DNA of 64,000 bases from JBQTKD01 sp052389435 (GTDB lineage: Bacteria; Actinomycetota; Actinomycetes; Sporichthyales; Sporichthyaceae). Below, one piece after another: positions 52,222-60,777 of this stretch (positions within the stretch are counted from its first letter, which is position 1; each line of letters starts with the position of its first letter). The position numbers and the translations under genes are program-made. The stretch is from assembly GCA_052389435.1 (NCBI GenBank), contig JBQTIB010000059.1, forward strand, positions 7,669 to 71,668. Direction: 5' to 3'. The notes below the pieces were generated by a model. It made no database searches. It saw only the letters and a program-made list of their open reading frames with translations, and was not told where the DNA came from.

Positions 52222-53086
52222 GGACGTCGTCCAGGCGACGTTGCACGACCTCCAGGTCGTCGCGATCCTTGACCACCGCACCGAGGGTGTCCTGCGCGAC
52301 CTCGGCGGTCAGGTCCGTCTCGCCGAGAAACTCCAGGGTGCGCGCCCAGTCGATGGTCTCCGCGACGCCCGGGGGCTTGGCGAGGTCCAGCTCGCGCAGC
52401 CGGTTGACCGCCGCGACGACCTTGCCCGCCAGCACCTGCGAAACGCCGGGACGACGTGCCAGCACGATGGCGACCTCGCGCTCGGCTGCGGGGTAGGAGA
52501 TCCAGTGGTACATGCAGCGGCGCTTGAGGGCGTCGTGCAGTTCGCGGGTGCGGTTGGAGGTCAGGATCACCACCGGCGGCGATTCGGCCTTCACGGTGCC
52601 GATCTCCGGGATCGAGATCTGGAAGTCCGAGAGCAGTTCGAGCAGGATCGCCTCGAACTCGTCGTCGGCCCGATCGATCTCGTCGATCAGCAGGACGGCG
52701 TCCGAGCCCGCCTTGATGGCCGCGAGCAACGGACGTTCCAGGAGGAACCTCGGACCGAAGACGGCGTCGACGTTCGCCTCGTTCCCGGCATCCTGCTCGG
52801 ACATGGCGCGGATGTGCAGCAGTTGGCGGGCGTAGTCCCACTCGTACAGGGCCTGGGCGGTGTCGATGCCCTCGTAGCACTGGAGCCGAATGAGCTTCTT
52901 GCCGAAGACCTCGGCGACGGTCTTGGCGATCTCGGTCTTGCCGACGCCGACCTCGCCCTCGAGCAGCAGCGGGCGGCCGAGGTGCAGACAGACGTGCAGG
53001 GCGGTGGCGAGACCGCGATCGGCGAGGTAGTCCGCGCCGCGGAGGGTCTCGGTCAGCGCCGCGACCGTCGGCGGGTAGGCCGCCAC
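52214..53086 (-). CDS. coxD: MoxR-family AAA ATPase CoxD-like
   Basis: 290 residues. Walker A GEVGVGKTEI, Walker B LLIDEIDRAD, and a sensor region TSNRTREL typical of MoxR ATPases. Pairs with the vWA protein encoded downstream, and by analogy with studied cox loci acts in maturation of CoxL. GTG start 1 nt after the stop of the upstream small gene. On the opposite strand to coxMSL and transcribed toward it. Confidence 0.88.
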   Translation of the reverse strand: MAAYPPTVAALTETLRGADYLADRGLATALHVCLHLGRPLLLEGEVGVGKTEIAKTVAEVFGKKLIRLQCYEGIDTAQALYEWDYARQLLHIRAMSEQDAGNEANVDAVFGPRFLLERPLLAAIKAGSDAVLLIDEIDRADDEFEAILLELLSDFQISIPEIGTVKAESPPVVILTSNRTRELHDALKRRCMYHWISYPAAEREVAIVLARRPGVSQVLAGKVVAAVNRLRELDLAKPPGVAETIDWARTLEFLGETDLTAEVAQDTLGAVVKDRDDLEVVQRRLDDVLA

Positions 53087-53087
53087 G

Positions 53088-53363
53088 TCAGAGTTCGCCG
53101 TCGGCGACGCTCTGCCCGATGCTCTTGGTGCCGGCGGGGAGTTTTCCTTCGTTCTCCAACTGCCGGCGCCACTCCTCGCGCATCGCAGCGGCCATGCCTT
53201 CGTCGTCCATGCCCTTGATGCCGAGCATGGCGGTGTTCTTGCAGACCCTGCCGGTCGGTTGGGGCTCGGGCAGGTCGGCACCGCTCGCCTGCTCGGCGGA
53301 CCAGATGTCGCGGAGGACGTTCAGCGCCTGCTCGGCGCCATTGCCGTTGGGCCTATCGGTCAT
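53088..53363 (-). CDS. small protein upstream of coxD
   Basis: 91 residues. The C-terminal half CKNTAMLGIKGMDDEGMAAA and MREEWRRQLENEGKLP reads as a conserved short domain with one Cys; the rest is polar. It lies 1 nt upstream of coxD on the same strand, so it is cotranscribed. Could be an accessory of CO dehydrogenase maturation; the family is not one I can name. Confidence 0.6.
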   Translation of the reverse strand: MTDRPNGNGAEQALNVLRDIWSAEQASGADLPEPQPTGRVCKNTAMLGIKGMDDEGMAAAMREEWRRQLENEGKLPAGTKSIGQSVADGEL

Positions 53364-53514
53364 CTCCTCAGGCTAGACCCGCGGCGCGAACCGTTCCATA
53401 GCCAGAGAATTCAGTTTCCAGACCGTCGGTTCGACCGATGAGTTTCTGTCGGTGGTCTGGTCTTGGCTAGGGAAGGCGCCCGGAGGGGGCGCGCACTCGG
53501 CACTGGAGGGCGTT

Positions 53515-53886
53515 ATGGGAGCACCGGTCGTTCACTTCGAGATTCTGGGCAGGGACCAGGCGGCGTTGAGCGCCTTCTACGGCGAGATCTTCGATTGGAA
53601 GGTCGACGCGAACAACCCGGTCGGCTACGGCATGGTCGACCGCGAGTCGAACCTGAACAGGGACGGCATCGGCATCGGCGGCGGGATCATGGGCCTGCCC
53701 GAGGAGCAGTGCCCGCAACCGTTGGTCACCTTCTACGTCGAGGTCCCGAGCGTCGAGGACGCGCTCGCGCACGCCGAGCGTCTCGGCGGCAAGCGCCTGA
53801 TGGGCCCCGAGAGCCCGATGGAGGGCCTGGTCATCGGCATGTTCGCCGACCCGGAGGGCCACCCCATCGGAGTCATCCAGTCCTGA
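53515..53886 (+). CDS. VOC-family (glyoxalase/bleomycin-resistance fold) protein
   Basis: 123 residues; ATG with GGAGGG 4 nt upstream. FEILGRDQAALSAFYGEIF at the start and ADPEGHPIGVIQS at the end are the typical first and last strands of a VOC domain. Metal-binding residues of the glyoxalase subset are partly present (His, Glu). Function within the superfamily cannot be told. Ends 7 bp before the convergent PIN gene. Confidence 0.82.
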   Translation: MGAPVVHFEILGRDQAALSAFYGEIFDWKVDANNPVGYGMVDRESNLNRDGIGIGGGIMGLPEEQCPQPLVTFYVEVPSVEDALAHAERLGGKRLMGPESPMEGLVIGMFADPEGHPIGVIQS

Positions 53887-53893
53887 GGCGCCG

Positions 53894-54271
53894 TCAGACT
53901 ACGACGAGTTCGAGATCCGAATCGATGGTGCGCAAATCGTCTGGATCGCTGGTCACCACGGGCTGCCGGGCTCGGCGCGCGCACAGAACCACGTGAGCGT
54001 CGACGATGTCGGACGTCCCGCTGTCGGCCAAGAGTCGGCCGACAGCGGTGGCGTCTGCACGGTCCAGGGCGACGACCCTGGTGGTCGTTGTACGGAGAAG
54101 TCGGACGAGACGCACCTGGCGCGCCGGGTCGCGCATTACTTGGGCCAAGGCCGTCCCGGGCACCGTCAGCGGCAGAGCAAGTTCGGTTGCCCTCGCGATC
54201 AGCACAACGACCTTTCGTTCGGCGCGTTCCGCGGCGATGAGCCCGCCCGCGTCGAAGGTGAATCCGGACAT
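53894..54271 (-). CDS. PIN-domain toxin (VapC-like)
   Basis: 125 residues. Conserved Asp residues of PIN nucleases are visible: FTFDAGGLIAAER at the start, DRADATAVGRLL in the middle, GTSDIVDAHVVLCA and TSDPDDLRTID at the end. Likely an RNase of a VapBC-type pair. ATG at 54271 matches the usual family start; a GTG at 54343 (2 nt after the antitoxin stop) would add 24 basic residues. Confidence 0.82.
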   Translation of the reverse strand: MSGFTFDAGGLIAAERAERKVVVLIARATELALPLTVPGTALAQVMRDPARQVRLVRLLRTTTTRVVALDRADATAVGRLLADSGTSDIVDAHVVLCARRARQPVVTSDPDDLRTIDSDLELVVV

Positions 54272-54344
54272 CTGCGAGCGGTCGCGTGCCGGGCGCAAGC
54301 GGCGCTCGTCGAGGCTCCGCACGTTGGCGGGCCGGGCGCCCACG

Positions 54345-54587
54345 CTAGGGCTCGCGCCGGAGGATGCCGTCGGCCCACTCGCGCTCGGCGTCGGTGAGGT
54401 CTCCACCGCTGGCGGCAAGCATCTCCGACAGCGCCACAGCCCAGCCGCCCTCGTCCGCGAGGGCCAGTTCGACGGCGTGCTGGACAAAGCCCGACACCGA
54501 AGCCGCCCTGCCGGAACGCGTCATCGCCTGAATCTGCGCCACCTGGTCAACCGTCAGCGTGACGGTGACCTTCTTCGTATCCGCCAT
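54345..54587 (-). CDS. VapB-like ribbon-helix-helix antitoxin
   Basis: 80 residues. VTVTLTVDQVAQIQAMTRSG at the start, then SVSGFVQHAVELAL, form a ribbon-helix-helix module followed by an acidic toxin-binding tail. The gene lies just upstream of the PIN gene. The ATG is preceded by the partially repeated sequence TATGGTATTCGGTATGG, a candidate operator. Confidence 0.8.
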   Translation of the reverse strand: MADTKKVTVTLTVDQVAQIQAMTRSGRAASVSGFVQHAVELALADEGGWAVALSEMLAASGGDLTDAEREWADGILRREP

Positions 54588-54619
54588 ACCGAATACCATA
54601 CCGCCTCGGGTCCTGGGAA

Positions 54620-55219
54620 TCAGCGGGGCTCTTCGCACCGCAGTGCCGCTCCGGCGGCGGCCAGAATCACGGCGTCGAGGCTCTCGGGGGGCGGCTTTCC
54701 GGCGAGCAGGTAGCGCCGGATGGCCGCGACCGGCAGGTCGAGAAGTGCGAACGTGCTCGCCTGCAGGTGCTCGCGGCGGACGGAGCCGAGGCGGCGTTGA
54801 GCAAACCCCCGAACGGCGCGGGCGAGGTTCTGGTTGACCGCAGCCAGGTCGGCGGCAAGGTCGTCCGGCCACTGGGCGACCAGCAGTTCTCGGCTCTGCG
54901 TCGCGAGCACCTGAGCCGCCGCCAGGTCCTCGCGCGCCCAGCGGGGGTAGTGCAGGACGGCGTCGGCAAAGGCTGCATCGACCTCGGGCTGCGCGAGGGC
55001 GGCGATCATGCCGACCTGGCCGCGCTGCGCGCATCGGATCCAGAGCCGGGCGAACAGGTGGTCCCTGCTCGGGAAGCGGTAGTAGATCGAGCCGCTGTTG
55101 CCACCCATCTCCGCCGCGACCGCATCCAGCGAGACGTTCGGCGGTCCACCGACGCGGGTGATCGAGCGCAGCGCCGCGTCGAGAATCGCGTCGTCGTCGT
55201 AGCGCGGGGGCCGGGGCAC
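54620..55219 (-). CDS. TetR-family transcriptional regulator
   Basis: 199 residues. N-terminal helix-turn-helix: AILDAALRSITRVGGPPNVS, DAVAAEMGGNSGSIYYRFPS. C-terminal ligand-binding domain of ordinary size. GTG start. Divergent from the crotonase-hydrolase pair; the 70-bp gap contains AATACGTATT, so it probably represses both directions and is released by a fatty-acyl-type or other small ligand (inference). Confidence 0.85.
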   Translation of the reverse strand: MPRPPRYDDDAILDAALRSITRVGGPPNVSLDAVAAEMGGNSGSIYYRFPSRDHLFARLWIRCAQRGQVGMIAALAQPEVDAAFADAVLHYPRWAREDLAAAQVLATQSRELLVAQWPDDLAADLAAVNQNLARAVRGFAQRRLGSVRREHLQASTFALLDLPVAAIRRYLLAGKPPPESLDAVILAAAGAALRCEEPR

Positions 55220-55228
55220 GTGGCCAAG

Positions 55229-55238
55229 AATACGTATT
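55229..55238. promoter_or_regulatory. 10-bp palindrome in the TetR-crotonase gap
   Basis: AATACGTATT is perfectly self-complementary and lies in the AT-rich stretch between the divergent TetR and crotonase genes, at the usual place for a TetR operator. Confidence 0.5.
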
Positions 55239-55289
55239 TGAGGCTAGGGTTAAAAATATGTGCCCGAGCCTCCACGAATCGGTGACTCC

Positions 55290-56069
55290 ATGAGCTGGAC
55301 GATCGAACGACGGAGCCGCGTCGCCGTGGTCACGATGACGACGAACCCGGTCAACGCGCAGAACCACGCGTTCTTCGCCGACCTGCACGAGGCGTTCGAC
55401 CTCCTCGAGCGCGAGCACCCCGACTCTCCTGTCGTGCTGACGGGAACCGGGGCGAGGTTCTCCGCGGGCCTCGACCTCGGCGAGCACTTCCCGATCTTCG
55501 CCGGCGACCCCGCCGGCGTGCGGGCCTGGTTCGCCGAATACCGGGCGACCAACCTGCGCCTGTTCACCTATCCACGACCGACGGTCGCGGCGGTCAACGG
55601 GCACGCGTTCGCCGGCGGTTTGATCACCGCGGCGGTCTGCGACTACCGCGTGTGCGTCGAAGACGGCGCGAAGTTCGGCCTCAACGAGGTACCGATCGGC
55701 ATCCCGATGCCGGCGATCTACGTGCGCATGCTCGCCTACGCGTGGGGTGAGGCGATCACGGCCCGCACAAGTCTGTTCGGCGAGATCGTGGACTGCACGC
55801 AGGCCCACGCCTGGGGCATGGTCCACGAGCTCGTCCCGGCAGGCGAGGTCGTCGACCGCGCCGTCGCGTTCGCCGATGCCGTCCCCGAGGACTGCCTGGA
55901 GCAGTACGCGTACACCAAACGCGCCTGCCAGGCCCCGACGCTGCGGGACATCGCCGCCCTCGCCGACCCGCTCGACGAGGAGCTGCCCACCTGGTTCACC
56001 ACCGACAACGCCCGCCACGCGCACCGCCGCTATTGGCGGCAGCTCAAGGGTGCGCCCGCGCCGTGGTGA
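55290..56069 (+). CDS. enoyl-CoA hydratase/isomerase-family (crotonase) protein
   Basis: 259 residues. Oxyanion-hole residues are supplied by GTGARFSAGLDLGE and NGHAFAGGLITAAVCDYRVC; FGLNEVPIGIPMP carries the Glu equivalent of the crotonase catalytic region. The reaction could be hydration, isomerisation or hydrolysis of an acyl-CoA. Divergent from the TetR gene and overlapping the next gene, so a small catabolic operon is likely. Confidence 0.85.
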   Translation: MSWTIERRSRVAVVTMTTNPVNAQNHAFFADLHEAFDLLEREHPDSPVVLTGTGARFSAGLDLGEHFPIFAGDPAGVRAWFAEYRATNLRLFTYPRPTVAAVNGHAFAGGLITAAVCDYRVCVEDGAKFGLNEVPIGIPMPAIYVRMLAYAWGEAITARTSLFGEIVDCTQAHAWGMVHELVPAGEVVDRAVAFADAVPEDCLEQYAYTKRACQAPTLRDIAALADPLDEELPTWFTTDNARHAHRRYWRQLKGAPAPW

Positions 56070-57037
56070 CCGTCGCGTCCCTTCCGTCGTGGGTGATCTG
56101 GCAGGCGCGCCCGTTCCCGGACGCCAACCTGCTCCTGTTCCGCGGCAGGCAGCCCACCATGGTGGACACCGGTTTCGTTGGGCACGCCGCCGAGACCGTG
56201 GCCTGGGTGCGTTCGCAGGCGCCCGAACTGGCGTTGGTGGTCAACACGCACTGGCACGCCGACCACGTGGGCGGCAACGGCCGACTGCAGGCCGCCGGCA
56301 TCGGAATCGCGGCGAGCGTGCCGGACGCCGCGGCGCTCGCACGCCGAGATCCCGGCTGCTGCGTGGCGGAGTACCTCGATCAGCCGGTCGAGCCCTACGT
56401 CGTCGACGAACCTCTCGCCGATGGCCAGATCCTCTGGTTGGGCGACGCGCAGTGGCAGGTGGTGGCCACACCCGGCCACACCGCCGGTCACCTCTGCCTG
56501 TGGCAACCGGACGAACGCCTGCTCGTGGTCGGCGACGCCCTGTCGGACTACGACGTCGGGTGGGTGAACCTAGCTCTCGACGGCGCCGAGGCGGCCGACA
56601 CGGCGGTGGACTCCCTGCAGCGTCTCGCCGCCCTGGACCCGCTCGTGCTGCTGCCCGCGCACGGACCGATCCCGACCGACACGGCGGCCGCGCTCTCGAC
56701 GGCACTTCGGCGCGCACAGCGGCTCGCGACCGATCCGCAGGGCGCGGTCTGGTACGGCGTCCGTCGCATCTTCGCCTTCGCGTTGATGATCCGCGGCGGC
56801 ATCCCGAGGCCAGACGTCGAGCCCTATCTGTTGGCGCGGCAGTGGCTCACCGACGCCGCGCGGCAGCTCGAGCGATCACCGGAAGAGATCGTCGCCGAGT
56901 TGATCGACACCATGACCGGCAACGGCGCGGTCGTTCTACGCGACGGACGCCTGCACGCGGCAGCGGAACATACGGCCGTCCGGCCCGAATCGCTCCACCT
57001 GCCATGGCCGCGAGACTGGGCACTCACCAGGGGCTGA
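56063..57037 (+). CDS. metallo-beta-lactamase-fold hydrolase
   Basis: 324 residues. HWHADHVGG (first metal motif, THWHADHVGGNGRL), then GHTAGHLCL and LVVGDALSDYDVG, and AHGPIP near residue 210 complete the usual His/Asp set. Could be a lactonase, thioesterase-like or related hydrolase acting on products of the crotonase. GTG at 56063 or 56066, overlapping the crotonase stop. Confidence 0.85.
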   Translation: MVTVASLPSWVIWQARPFPDANLLLFRGRQPTMVDTGFVGHAAETVAWVRSQAPELALVVNTHWHADHVGGNGRLQAAGIGIAASVPDAAALARRDPGCCVAEYLDQPVEPYVVDEPLADGQILWLGDAQWQVVATPGHTAGHLCLWQPDERLLVVGDALSDYDVGWVNLALDGAEAADTAVDSLQRLAALDPLVLLPAHGPIPTDTAAALSTALRRAQRLATDPQGAVWYGVRRIFAFALMIRGGIPRPDVEPYLLARQWLTDAARQLERSPEEIVAELIDTMTGNGAVVLRDGRLHAAAEHTAVRPESLHLPWPRDWALTRG

Positions 57038-57061
57038 CCCAAGCCTCGTTTCCCGGAGCCG

Positions 57062-57439
57062 TCACAGGCGGATCACACCGAGGACGACGTCCTCCAACGC
57101 CTTCGTGCCGTGGCCGACTCCGGTCGTGTCCTCGGCCAGGATCGTGTCCCCGCACGACAGCCGACGCTTCGCTCCGCCGGCCGTGAACTCGATGGTTCCG
57201 GCGAGCACCACCACGAACTGGCGCGCGGGCGCGGGATGGACAACCTCGGTTCCCGCCGGCAGACGGACGACGTGAAAGGTCTCGGCCTCGAACGCCTCCG
57301 AGTACTCCAGGGCGGCGCCTGTTGCCTTCGGGCCGAGCGCCAACTCCTCGTCGGCGAACCGAGACGTGCCCTCGACGTCGCAGTACAGGCGGATGAAGCG
57401 AAACGACGACTGCTGCGGATTGCCCGTGGGTTCGGCCAT
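57062..57439 (-). CDS. cupin-domain protein
   Basis: 125 residues. VVHPAPARQFVVVLAGTIEF is a cupin strand pair and SCGDTILAEDTTGVGHGTKAL the second. Metal-ligand His residues are partly present. Transcribed 2 nt after argH, so possibly the last gene of the arginine operon, although no arginine-related role is known. Confidence 0.75.
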   Translation of the reverse strand: MAEPTGNPQQSSFRFIRLYCDVEGTSRFADEELALGPKATGAALEYSEAFEAETFHVVRLPAGTEVVHPAPARQFVVVLAGTIEFTAGGAKRRLSCGDTILAEDTTGVGHGTKALEDVVLGVIRL

Positions 57440-57441
57440 CG

Positions 57442-58872
57442 CTATGCCCGCTGCGTCCAGGCCCGCTGCGCGGCGAGGTCCGCGGCGAGCTCCGTGAGCT
57501 GGTCCTGCACGCGGACCGCCGCGGTGCCGCCGCGGGCGGAGCGGGAAGCGATGGAGCCCTCGACGGTCAGGACGTCGCGGACCGCCGGGGTGAGGTGCTT
57601 GGAGATCTCCGCGAAGTCCGCGTCTGAGAGGTCGGCGAGTTCGCAGCCCTTGGTCTCGCACACCTGCACGCAGGCGCCGGCGATCTCGTGGGCCTCGCGG
57701 AACGGGACGTGCTCGCGAACGAGCCACTCGGCGATGTCGGTCGCGAGGGAGAAGCCGGCCGGGGCGAGTTCGGCCATGCGGGCGGTGTTGAAGCGCATCG
57801 TGGCGACCATGCCGGTGAACGCGGGCAGCAGGACCTCGAGGGTGTCGACCGAGTCGAACACCGGCTCCTTGTCCTCCTGCAGGTCGCGGTTGTACGCGAG
57901 CGGAAGGCCCTTGAGGGTGGCGAGCAGGCCGGACAGGTTGCCGATCAGGCGGCCCGCCTTGCCGCGGGCGAGTTCGGCGACGTCGGGGTTCTTCTTCTGC
58001 GGCATGATCGAGGAGCCGGTGGAGTACGCGTCGTCCAGGGTGACGAAGGAGAACTCCTTCGTGGCCCACAGGATCACCTCCTCGGCGATGCGCGAGAGGT
58101 CGACGCCGATCATCGCGAACACGAACGCGGCCTCGGCCGCGAAGTCGCGCGACGCGGTGCCGTCGATGGAGTTGGCGGACGAGCCGTCGAAGCCGAGTTC
58201 CGCGGCGACCTGCTCGGGATCCAGACCGAGCGAGGAGCCCGCGAGGGCGCCGGAGCCGTAGGGCGAGATCGCCGCGCGCGCGTCCCAGTCCCGCAGCCGG
58301 GAGACGTCGCGGCCGAGCGTGTGCACATGGGCGAGCAGGTGGTGGGACAGAAGGACCGGTTGAGCGTGCTGCAGGTGGGTGCGGCCGGGCATGGGCGCGC
58401 CGAGGTGCGCGACGGCCTGCTCGACGAGCGCTTCCTGAAGGTCCGTCAGAAGCCCGGCGACGCGGCGGGCCGCGTCGCGCAGGTACATGCGGAAGAGCGT
58501 GGCGACCTGGTCGTTGCGGGAGCGGCCGGCGCGGAGCCGGCCACCGAGGTCCGGGCCGACCCGCTCGATCAGGCCGCGTTCGAGGGCGGTGTGCACGTCC
58601 TCGTCGGCAACGGTCGGCGTGAACGCCCCCGAGTCCACGTCGACACCGAGCCGGTCCAGACCCTCGAGCATGCCGGCGAGCTCGCCGTCGGAGAGCAGAC
58701 CGGCCCGGTGCAGCACCCGGGCGTGCGCGCGCGACCCCGCGAGGTCGTAGGAGGCCAGGCGCCAGTCGAAGTGCACCGACACCGACAGTGCGGCCAACGC
58801 GTCCGCCGGCCCCGAGGCGAAGCGCCCGCCCCACAGCCGCAGACCTTCCGGCTCTCCCGCCACGCCACTCAC
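57442..58872 (-). CDS. argH: argininosuccinate lyase
   Basis: 476 residues, full length. Splits argininosuccinate to arginine and fumarate, the last step. GRSRNDQVATLFRMYLR and the fumarase-type signature GSSIMPQKKNPDVAE (with the catalytic Ser loop) are present, with RTHLQHAQPV for the His region. GTG at 58872 has GGGAG 9 nt upstream; the ATG at 58911 would add 13 residues. Confidence 0.95.
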   Translation of the reverse strand: MSGVAGEPEGLRLWGGRFASGPADALAALSVSVHFDWRLASYDLAGSRAHARVLHRAGLLSDGELAGMLEGLDRLGVDVDSGAFTPTVADEDVHTALERGLIERVGPDLGGRLRAGRSRNDQVATLFRMYLRDAARRVAGLLTDLQEALVEQAVAHLGAPMPGRTHLQHAQPVLLSHHLLAHVHTLGRDVSRLRDWDARAAISPYGSGALAGSSLGLDPEQVAAELGFDGSSANSIDGTASRDFAAEAAFVFAMIGVDLSRIAEEVILWATKEFSFVTLDDAYSTGSSIMPQKKNPDVAELARGKAGRLIGNLSGLLATLKGLPLAYNRDLQEDKEPVFDSVDTLEVLLPAFTGMVATMRFNTARMAELAPAGFSLATDIAEWLVREHVPFREAHEIAGACVQVCETKGCELADLSDADFAEISKHLTPAVRDVLTVEGSIASRSARGGTAAVRVQDQLTELAADLAAQRAWTQRA

Positions 58873-58969
58873 CGCAGAAATCTCCCTATCGTCCGACCGA
58901 AGGTGGCCCATGGGCCTCGCCTGGTCGGACGCAACGTGTGGAACGCCGCCCAGGAGTTGGACATGGTTG

Positions 58970-60178
58970 CTACTGGTTGCCGGCCAGGCGCTGGTCGCGG
59001 CCGGCGGCGATGCGGCTGGACATCCCGAAGATCTCGATGAAGCCCTTGGCCATCGACTGGTCGTAGATGTCGCCCTCGTCGTAGGTCGCCAGCTTGTAGT
59101 CGTAGAGGGAGTTCGGGCTCTGGCGCCCGGTCGGCGTGGCGCGGCCGCCGTGCAGGGTCATGCGGATGTCGCCGGAGACGACGGAGTTGACCTCGAGCAG
59201 GAAGGCGTCGATGGCGCTGCGCAGCGGGGAGAACCACAGGCCGTCGTAGACGAGCTCGGACCAGCGCTGCTCGAGCTGGCGCTTGAAGCGGGCGACCTCG
59301 CGCTCGACGGTGATGTTCTCGAGCTCCTGCTTGGCGGTGATCAGCGCGATGGCGCCGGGGGCCTCGTAGACCTCGCGGCTCTTGATGCCGACGAGGCGGT
59401 CTTCGATCATGTCCAGGCGTCCGACGCCGTGGGCGCCCGCGCGGCCGTTGAGCTCGACGATGGCCTCGAGCATCGAGACCTTGCGGCCGTCGATCGCGAC
59501 GGGCCGGCCCGCTTCGAAGGTGATCGTGACCTCGTCCGCCTCGCGCGGGGTGGCCGGGTTCTGGGTGTAGGAGTAGATGTCCTCGATCGGCGCGTTCCAC
59601 GGGTCTTCGAGGAAGCCGGTCTCGACGGCGCGGCCCCACACGTTCTGGTCGATGGAGTACGGGGACTTCTTGTTCACGTCGATCGGCAGGTTGCGCTCTT
59701 CGGCGAAGGCGATCGCCTTGTCGCGGGTCATGCCCGAGTCGCGAACCGGGGCCAGGACCTTGATGTCGGGGGCGAGCGCGCCGACGCCGACCTCGAAGCG
59801 GACCTGGTCGTTGCCCTTGCCGGTGCAGCCGTGGCCGACCATCGTCGCGCCGTGGTAGCGGGCCGCGTCGACGAGGTGCTTGACGATGATCGGGCGCGAG
59901 AGCGCGGAGACGAGCGGGTAGCGGCCCATGTAGAGGGCGTTGGCGCGCAGGGCCGGAAGGCAGTAGTCCTCGGCGAACTCGTCCTTGAGGTCCAGGACGA
60001 TCGACTCGACGGCGCCACAGTCCAGCGCGCGCTGGCGGATGACGTCCATGTCCTCGCCGTCCTGGCCGACGTCGGCGGCGACGGCCACGATCTCGGCCCC
60101 GGTCTGCGCGGCGATCCAGCCGATGCAGACGGAGGTGTCCAGGCCACCGGAGTAGGCAAGTACGACGCGCTCGGTCAC
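58970..60178 (-). CDS. argG: argininosuccinate synthase
   Basis: 402 residues. Joins citrulline and aspartate using ATP. LAYSGGLDTSVCIGWI is the P-loop of the N-type PPi synthetases, and GCTGKGNDQVRFEVG and PWNAPIEDIYSYTQNP are further family motifs. Sits between argR and argH in the minus-strand operon. Confidence 0.95.
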   Translation of the reverse strand: MTERVVLAYSGGLDTSVCIGWIAAQTGAEIVAVAADVGQDGEDMDVIRQRALDCGAVESIVLDLKDEFAEDYCLPALRANALYMGRYPLVSALSRPIIVKHLVDAARYHGATMVGHGCTGKGNDQVRFEVGVGALAPDIKVLAPVRDSGMTRDKAIAFAEERNLPIDVNKKSPYSIDQNVWGRAVETGFLEDPWNAPIEDIYSYTQNPATPREADEVTITFEAGRPVAIDGRKVSMLEAIVELNGRAGAHGVGRLDMIEDRLVGIKSREVYEAPGAIALITAKQELENITVEREVARFKRQLEQRWSELVYDGLWFSPLRSAIDAFLLEVNSVVSGDIRMTLHGGRATPTGRQSPNSLYDYKLATYDEGDIYDQSMAKGFIEIFGMSSRIAAGRDQRLAGNQ

Positions 60179-60234
60179 TGGTTGTTCTCCTTGTAGAGGT
60201 GCGTTGGCTAAGGCTGCGAAGCCGATCGGCGAAA

Positions 60235-60777
60235 CTACGGCCTGTCGGGGGGCCGTCGGGCGGCAGGGCCCCCCGACGGTGCGTTGGCGAGTGCCAGGAA
60301 CCAGTCGGCGCAGACGCCGCCGCCGGCCGGATCCCGGGTGATGACCAGAACGGTGTCGTCTCCGGCGATGGTGCCGAGCAGGTCGGGCAACCCCGCCTGG
60401 TCGATCGCGGAGGCGAAGAACTGGGCCGCGCCGGGCGGGGTGCGCAGGACGACGAGGTTGGCCGAGGCCTCGGCGGAAACGAGGAGTTCCTCGGCGATGC
60501 GGGCCAACCGGGTGGTGTTGGCGGCCACGTCGTTGGGAACGCGCGGCCGCCGGTCTCCCCCGTCGCCCGGCACGGCGTACACCAGGTCGCCGTGGTCGTC
60601 GCGGATGCGGACCGCACCGAGTTCGTCCAGGTCCCGCGACAGGGTCGCCTGAGTCACCGTCAGACCGTCTTGGCCGAGCAGGTCGCCGAGTTCGCCCTGC
60701 GAGTGCACGCGCACGCGGGAGAGCAGTTCGACGATCCGCCGATGCCGGGCGGTCTTGGTCGCGGGAATCGTCGTCAC
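60235..60777 (-). CDS. argR: arginine repressor
   Basis: 180 residues. The N-terminal winged helix-turn-helix (VELLSRVRVHSQGELGDLL, then TQATLSRDLDELGAVRI) binds ARG boxes; the C-terminal domain GTIAGDDTVLVITRD with a GGGVCADW end binds arginine. The last 15 residues (APSGGPAARRPPDRP) lie in a GC-rich hairpin repeat and are probably non-functional. GTG start overlaps the argF stop (GTGA). Expected to repress this operon. Confidence 0.92.
   Translation of the reverse strand: MTTIPATKTARHRRIVELLSRVRVHSQGELGDLLGQDGLTVTQATLSRDLDELGAVRIRDDHGDLVYAVPGDGGDRRPRVPNDVAANTTRLARIAEELLVSAEASANLVVLRTPPGAAQFFASAIDQAGLPDLLGTIAGDDTVLVITRDPAGGGVCADWFLALANAPSGGPAARRPPDRP
60244..60277. repeat. GC-rich hairpin at the end of argR
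   Basis: GTCGGGGGGCC (60244-60254) pairs perfectly with GGCCCCCCGAC (60267-60277), overlapping the argR C-terminal codons. Same type as the hairpins at 32989-33018 and near 63970. Possible termination or mRNA-stability element inside the arg operon. Confidence 0.65.
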
